From VGBK01 sp964548475 (lineage in GTDB: Bacteria; Actinomycetota; Acidimicrobiia; Spongiisociales; UBA11373): a stretch of 8,032 nt of DNA. The stretch spans positions 1 through 8,032 of the forward strand of contig CAZJRF010000089.1 in assembly GCA_964548475.1 (NCBI GenBank), written 5' to 3'. The position numbers were made by a program, and so were the translations under genes. Every line of letters begins with the position of its first letter. Position 1 is the first letter of the stretch. The notes beneath the pieces were generated by a model. It saw only the letters and a list, made by a program, of their open reading frames with translations. It was not told where the DNA came from and did not search any database. Positions 5,813-8,032 of the stretch are shown piece by piece.

Positions 5813-6128
5813 GACGAACCGCCTGGCGGCGGTCCTCGGCGCGGGCGGCGGCCTCTTCGACCGACTCCTCGGAGCCCGGGCGGCCGAAGTTGAAGACCCC
5901 CTTCCATCCGAAGTAGGCGCAGAAGCGGCGGGCCGCCTGCAGGTAGCCGACGGCCGACACGGTGGCGGGCAGGGCCAGCAGCAGTCGCCAGGGCCGGGGG
6001 GCGCGGGTCAGCACGAGCAGGGCGGCCAGGCCGACGGTGGCCGCCGCTCCCGCCTCGCCCGTTCGGCGCCGCCGGGCCGTCTCGGCCGGCCCGATGTTGC
6101 AAACTCCTGGTATGTAGCCGTCGTTCAT
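5736..6128 (-). CDS. Small conserved membrane protein with YIPGVCNIGP motif, function unknown
   Basis: Encodes 130 residues. The ATG at 6128-6126 is preceded by GGAGG with five bases between, a strong ribosome site; the longer open frame to 6311 runs through the promoter and is unlikely to be translated. The N-terminus, YIPGVCNIGPAETARRRR (5-22), is a motif I recognise from short membrane proteins in actinobacteria and Chloroflexota, without a known role. Three hydrophobic spans are visible (~26-41, 48-66, 106-122). Between the second and third lies FCAYFGWKGVFNFG (69-82) and then a charged helix (SEESVEEAAARAEDRRQ). Cys10 and Cys70 could be paired or bind a ligand. The 3' end overlaps the convergent DUF2079 gene by 77 bases. 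A TACGAT -10 lies 19 bases upstream of the ATG. Confidence 0.85.
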   Translation of the reverse strand: MNDGYIPGVCNIGPAETARRRRTGEAGAAATVGLAALLVLTRAPRPWRLLLALPATVSAVGYLQAARRFCAYFGWKGVFNFGRPGSEESVEEAAARAEDRRQAVRLTLQSVGIGLAVALLSMWPRRRAGC

Positions 6129-6146
6129 GGGGTCCTCCGGACGGGG

Positions 6147-6152
6147 ATCGTA
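6147..6152 (-). promoter_or_regulatory. Probable -10 element for the YIPGVCNIGP gene
   Basis: The minus strand reads TACGAT, a TAnnnT match, followed after about seven bases by a GGAGG site and the ATG at 6128. A weak -35-like CTCGAC is at 6173-6168, with 15-base spacing, which is short. Confidence 0.4.
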
Positions 6153-6235
6153 CCCGCCCGACGAGGGGTCGAGGTTGAGCCGGGAGGCCGGCCGGTGGCA
6201 ACATGGCCCTCGCTCGGCGTCGGCGCCCGGTCGGC

Positions 6236-6264
6236 GCTCCCGGGAGCCCGAGCCTCCCCGGGAG
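6236..6264 (+). promoter_or_regulatory. Two adjacent palindromes upstream of the DUF2177 gene
   Basis: GCTCCCGGGAGC (6236-6247) is a perfect 12-base palindrome. CTCCCCGGGAG (6254-6264) is almost the same sequence with one extra C. Their centres are about 17-18 bases apart and end 19 bases before the ATG at 6284. They could be a double operator in this divergent control region or alternative hairpin arms in the leader. Chance is possible at this GC content. Confidence 0.3.
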
Positions 6265-6283
6265 CCGGCGGTAAGGGGATCAC

Positions 6284-6682
6284 ATGCTGGGGAAGCTGTA
6301 TCTGATTGCACTACCGGTGTTCTTTGCCATCGACATGGTCTGGCTGGGGGTGGTGGCGAAGGGCTTCTACCACCGGCAGATCGGCGACCTGATGCGCAGC
6401 CCGGTGAACTGGGCGGCGGCCATCGTGTTCTACCTGCTGTTCATCCTGGGGCTGGTGGTGTTCGTGATCGCCCCGGCCATGGACCGCGACTCGTGGATAC
6501 GCGCCCTGGGCTACGGGGCCCTGTTCGGCTTCATCGCCTATGCCACCTACGACCTGACCAACCTGGCCACCCTGCACGGCTGGCCGCTGACGGTGACGGT
6601 GGTGGACCTGATCTGGGGGGCGGTGCTGGCCGCCTCGGTGTCGGTGATCACCTACGCAATCGCAACGCGCATCGGCTGGTGA
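6284..6682 (+). CDS. DUF2177 family membrane protein
   Basis: Encodes 132 residues, the usual length for the family. The ATG is preceded by TAAGGGG with five bases between. Family signatures: VFFAIDMVWLGVVAKGFYHRQ (split here as VFFAIDMVW, 12-20, and VVAKGFYHRQ, 23-32), PVNWAAAIVFYLLF (40-53), and the strongly conserved FIAYATYDLTNLATLHGWPL segment around residues 86-105 followed by VVDLIWGAVL. Four membrane spans are expected (~4-25, 44-63, 74-95, 104-128). The conserved Asp, Tyr and Asn residues inside spans suggest a small-molecule channel or transporter, but the function is unknown to me. It is transcribed away from the YIPGVCNIGP gene across a 155-base region, and the two may share control. 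No co-transcribed partner is seen downstream. Confidence 0.93.
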   Translation: MLGKLYLIALPVFFAIDMVWLGVVAKGFYHRQIGDLMRSPVNWAAAIVFYLLFILGLVVFVIAPAMDRDSWIRALGYGALFGFIAYATYDLTNLATLHGWPLTVTVVDLIWGAVLAASVSVITYAIATRIGW

Positions 6683-6783
6683 GGGATAGCGCTTGCTGAG
6701 CCATCGCCCGCCGCAGTACGGGCTTGGTGCGGTGTGGCCCCTGCGTTGCCCCCCGGCCTGGGGGCGAGGCGGTGCGCAGGCAA

Positions 6784-6814
6784 CCCGGCAGCCCGACGCG
6801 GGCCTTCTGCCGGG
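6784..6814 (+). terminator. Nested hairpin downstream of the DUF2177 gene
   Basis: CCCGGCAG (6784-6791) pairs with CTGCCGGG (6807-6814), enclosing GCCCG (6791-6795) with CGGGC (6799-6803). A T-richer GGCTTGTTGT follows, so it could end DUF2177 transcription. A separate stem, GCCCCC (6748-6753) with GGGGGC (6760-6765), lies just upstream. The rest of the 216-base gap (6683-6898) shows no gene; a possible weak promoter is TTGTTG (6818-6823) with CATTCT (6839-6844), spaced only 15 bases. Confidence 0.4.
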
Positions 6815-6898
6815 GGCTTGTTGTGGAGAAGGGCCGTCCATTCTGAGTGCTGTCACCTGCTCCCCACCATGCTGAGGTGGACCCGATGGAGAGGGAAC

Positions 6899-7219
6899 AT
6901 GAGTATCAAGCCCAGGTGCACCGGGGCCGTCGTCATCGCGGGGCTGCTGCCGACGGCGGCTTGCGGCGGCGGGATCGAGCCTCTATCGACGGCAGAAGCA
7001 CAGTGGTGCCGGTTGACCCTGCCGGGGTTCATGCTGGTCGAGCGTGGTGAATCCATAGGCGTCGATCTCACCGAGGTGGTCCAGGCCGCTCGGGAGGCGG
7101 AGGTAGAAGTGGAAGCAGCCGGCAGGGACATCGAAGCCAGGATGAACGCCTTCTTGGAGGTCCTCGAAGCCAACGACGGCTACATCGAGTTGTGCAGGTC
7201 GCACAACGCCGGGCGCTGA
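6899..7219 (+). CDS. Small putative lipoprotein, function unknown
   Basis: Encodes 106 residues. I chose the ATG at 6899 because GGAGAGGG lies four bases upstream and the product then begins with a secretion signal: basic KPR, a hydrophobic stretch (AVVIAGLL, 10-17), and PTAACGGG, which looks like an actinobacterial lipobox with Cys22 as the lipidated residue. The -3 residue is Thr rather than the usual Leu/Val, so lipidation is likely but not certain. The mature part is short: an extended segment with Cys37, then a charged amphipathic helix (LTEVVQAAREAEVEVEAAG, 57-75) running into another helix, ending LCRSHNAGR with Cys99. Cys37 and Cys99 could form a disulfide. I do not recognise a family. 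It stands alone between two gene-free stretches, and its codons (e.g. GAA, TTG, AGG) are a little less GC-biased than those of the neighbours. Confidence 0.65.
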   Translation: MSIKPRCTGAVVIAGLLPTAACGGGIEPLSTAEAQWCRLTLPGFMLVERGESIGVDLTEVVQAAREAEVEVEAAGRDIEARMNAFLEVLEANDGYIELCRSHNAGR

Positions 7220-7456
7220 GGCACCATCGGGAACGGATGCGTCGGGCACTCGAACACGCGCCGGCCAGGCGGAGAAGTCGGCAGGATGGAGTAGAGACCC
7301 AGGACGGCAAGCGGCGCTGCTCGCCTGCCTGGAGGCACCGGCCGAGGACCGGCAGAGGAAGGGGAAGGGCCAGTAGAGCAGGCCTGCCCCTCGTCGGCCG
7401 ACCTTCGCTGCCGCTTGCCGACAAGCCGGCTTCTGGTCCAGCCGCCGGGGGGTGCT

Positions 7457-7462
7457 TACGGT
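7457..7462 (+). promoter_or_regulatory. Probable -10 element for the frameshifted gene
   Basis: TACGGT matches TAnnnT. A start near 7469 gives a leader of about 26 bases containing AGGAG (7481-7485) and the ATG at 7495. No clear -35 is visible. Confidence 0.35.
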
Positions 7463-7491
7463 GGTCTCCTAACCCGCTAGAGGAGAAGACC
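7463..7491 (+). promoter_or_regulatory. Hairpin that could cover the ribosome site
   Basis: TCTCCT (7465-7470) is complementary to AGGAGA (7481-7486) across a 10-base loop, so the Shine-Dalgarno AGGAG would be paired. An alternative pairs GGTC (7463-7466) with GACC (7488-7491) and TCCT with AGGA. It can only form if transcription starts upstream of 7463, earlier than the -10 at 7457-7462 predicts. Confidence 0.25.
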
Positions 7492-7494
7492 GAA

Positions 7495-7784
7495 ATGCTG
7501 TTCCATGTCACCCACACCCACACCTGGGACGCCTGTCTCTACAACGATCCTGAGAAGGCTCGAATGACTCTCGGGGAGGTTCTGGCCGGGATCGGCCAGA
7601 CGGCGCGAAGCTCGTCGGTGCTTGGGTAGATGCCCCGGCTCACAAGTTCTTCCTGGTGATTGACGCCGACACCGCCGAGCAGGTCGAGGCCGCGATGGCC
7701 CCGATCATCGATATCGGATGCGCAGAGACCCGTCCGGTTTCCGATGCAGCCGAGGTTCTGAAGCGGCGGATGGCTGGTAAGTAG
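7495..7784 (+). pseudogene. Frameshifted small alpha/beta protein (MLFHVTHTHT family, DUF3303-like)
   Basis: The ATG at 7495 has AGGAG nine bases upstream and begins MLFHVTHTHTWDACLYNDPE, a start I recognise from small ferredoxin-fold proteins; the link to DUF3303 is tentative. This frame stops at TAG 7627-7629 after only 44 residues. From about 7600 the protein-like sequence moves to another frame, AKLVGAWVDAPAHKFFLVID and then PIIDIGCAETRPVSDAAEVL, ending at TAG 7782-7784. The shift is what loss of one base near 7597-7602 would cause: restoring a G would read GQDGAKLVG and give one continuous protein of about 96 residues with two beta-alpha-beta halves. No slippery heptamer is visible, so programmed frameshifting seems unlikely; a recent mutation or a sequencing error are the main options. 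Intact codon bias on both sides argues that any mutation is recent. Confidence 0.75.
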
Positions 7785-7810
7785 GCATCACCGCCGAGGG
7801 GTGAACAACG

Positions 7811-7880
7811 CCGCCGCCCCCCGCCTCTTCCGCCCGGTACCTTGCCATCGAGGACGGGTCGAGGAGAAGGGGGGCGGCGG
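7811..7880 (+). repeat. Long imperfect inverted repeat
   Basis: CCGCCGCCCCCC (7811-7822) and GGGGGGCGGCGG (7869-7880) are exactly complementary over 12 bases. Inside, after a two-base internal loop, CTCTTC (7825-7830) pairs with GAGGAG (7861-7866) with one G-U, then CCCG (7833-7836) with CGGG (7855-7858). The whole 70 bases can fold as one long stem. It lies 26 bases after the frameshifted gene and could terminate it or be a small RNA or mobile palindrome. Apart from this, 7785-8032 holds no gene I can support. Confidence 0.5.
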
Positions 7881-8032
7881 TCATCGCTCCTTCCTCCGCC
7901 TCAAGGGCTGAACGGCCCCCGTCTGTGGTCACGGGTGAGGCCCCGGCTCGGCTGATCCACCTGCAACAAGAGGGGTGCCGGGGGACGAAAAGAAAGTTCC
8001 CGACTACCAGGCCAATGGGAGAATATGGTAAA

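Larger units (their letters stand above)
7220..7494 (+). other. Gene-free stretch with a palindrome cluster
   Basis: No credible coding region is seen on either strand; the open frames here are low-complexity Arg/Pro/Leu strings. Three perfect 10-base palindromes lie close together: GCAGGCCTGC (7378-7387), GTCGGCCGAC (7393-7402) and AAGCCGGCTT (7423-7432), with centres 15 and 30 bases apart. They precede the promoter of the next gene and could be regulator sites, but short GC palindromes are common by chance here. Confidence 0.3.

Noticed and set aside
4273..5916. 547-codon plus-strand open frame overlapping the DUF2079 gene
   Set aside because: Out of frame with clear DUF2079 signatures; Gly/Ala/Arg/Pro-rich shadow.
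6683..6898. Possible riboswitch in the structured gap before the lipoprotein
   Set aside because: I compared it by eye with cobalamin, glycine and ydaO-type cores and saw no conserved core; hairpins are better explained as terminators.
7068..7523. Minus-strand open frame across the lipoprotein and the following gap
   Set aside because: Low-complexity Leu/Pro/Arg/Ser product, no ribosome site, antisense to a better gene.
7600..7607. Programmed ribosomal frameshift in the MLFHVTHTHT gene
   Set aside because: No X XXY YYZ slippery heptamer or typical +1 site is visible at the transition, so a mutation or read error is simpler.

Overview
The window is very GC-rich, with codons ending almost always in G or C and frequent GTG/TTG starts. 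This points to an actinobacterium. The gene families (an actinobacteria-wide YLRVY-type unknown, a DUF2079 membrane protein, a DUF2177 protein, a YIPGVCNIGP protein) would suit an uncultured Acidimicrobiia-like or Thermoleophilia-like lineage, but that placement is inference from memory. I see no tRNA, rRNA, CRISPR array, transposase or phage gene.

Layout. (1) Positions 1-2532, minus strand: a two-gene unit. A leucine/valine dehydrogenase (TTG start at 2532) is followed 76 bases later by a fused E1-alpha/E1-beta 2-oxoacid dehydrogenase that runs off the left edge. Together they are arranged as the first two steps of branched-chain amino acid degradation. The E1 protein has lost most residues that hold thiamine diphosphate and Mg2+, so its catalytic role is in doubt. 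(2) 2533-2638: a compact divergent promoter region. (3) 2639-3754, plus strand: a conserved actinobacterial protein of unknown function, probably leaderless, then a 98-residue membrane protein whose two zinc-knuckle halves flank a hydrophobic hairpin. (4) 3755-4210: about 450 bases without a gene, filled with consecutive hairpins including two imperfect tandem copies of a palindromic unit. (5) 4211-5812, plus strand: a DUF2079 multi-pass membrane protein whose 3' end overlaps, tail to tail, a small membrane-protein gene on the minus strand (5736-6128). (6) 6129-6283: a divergent regulatory region with two near-identical palindromes. (7) 6284-6682, plus strand: DUF2177. (8) 6899-7219, plus strand: a small putative lipoprotein. 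(9) 7495-7784, plus strand: a small conserved protein gene split by a one-base frameshift. (10) 7785-8032: no convincing gene, but a long imperfect inverted repeat.

The left part reads as metabolism (amino acid to branched-chain oxoacid to acyl-CoA). The middle and right parts are mainly small or membrane proteins of unknown function, each apparently with its own promoter. The points most worth a second look are the degenerate E1 fusion, the hairpin chain at 3764-4146, the split zinc ribbon and the frameshifted gene. Family assignments and alignments were made by eye and memory; no search was run.
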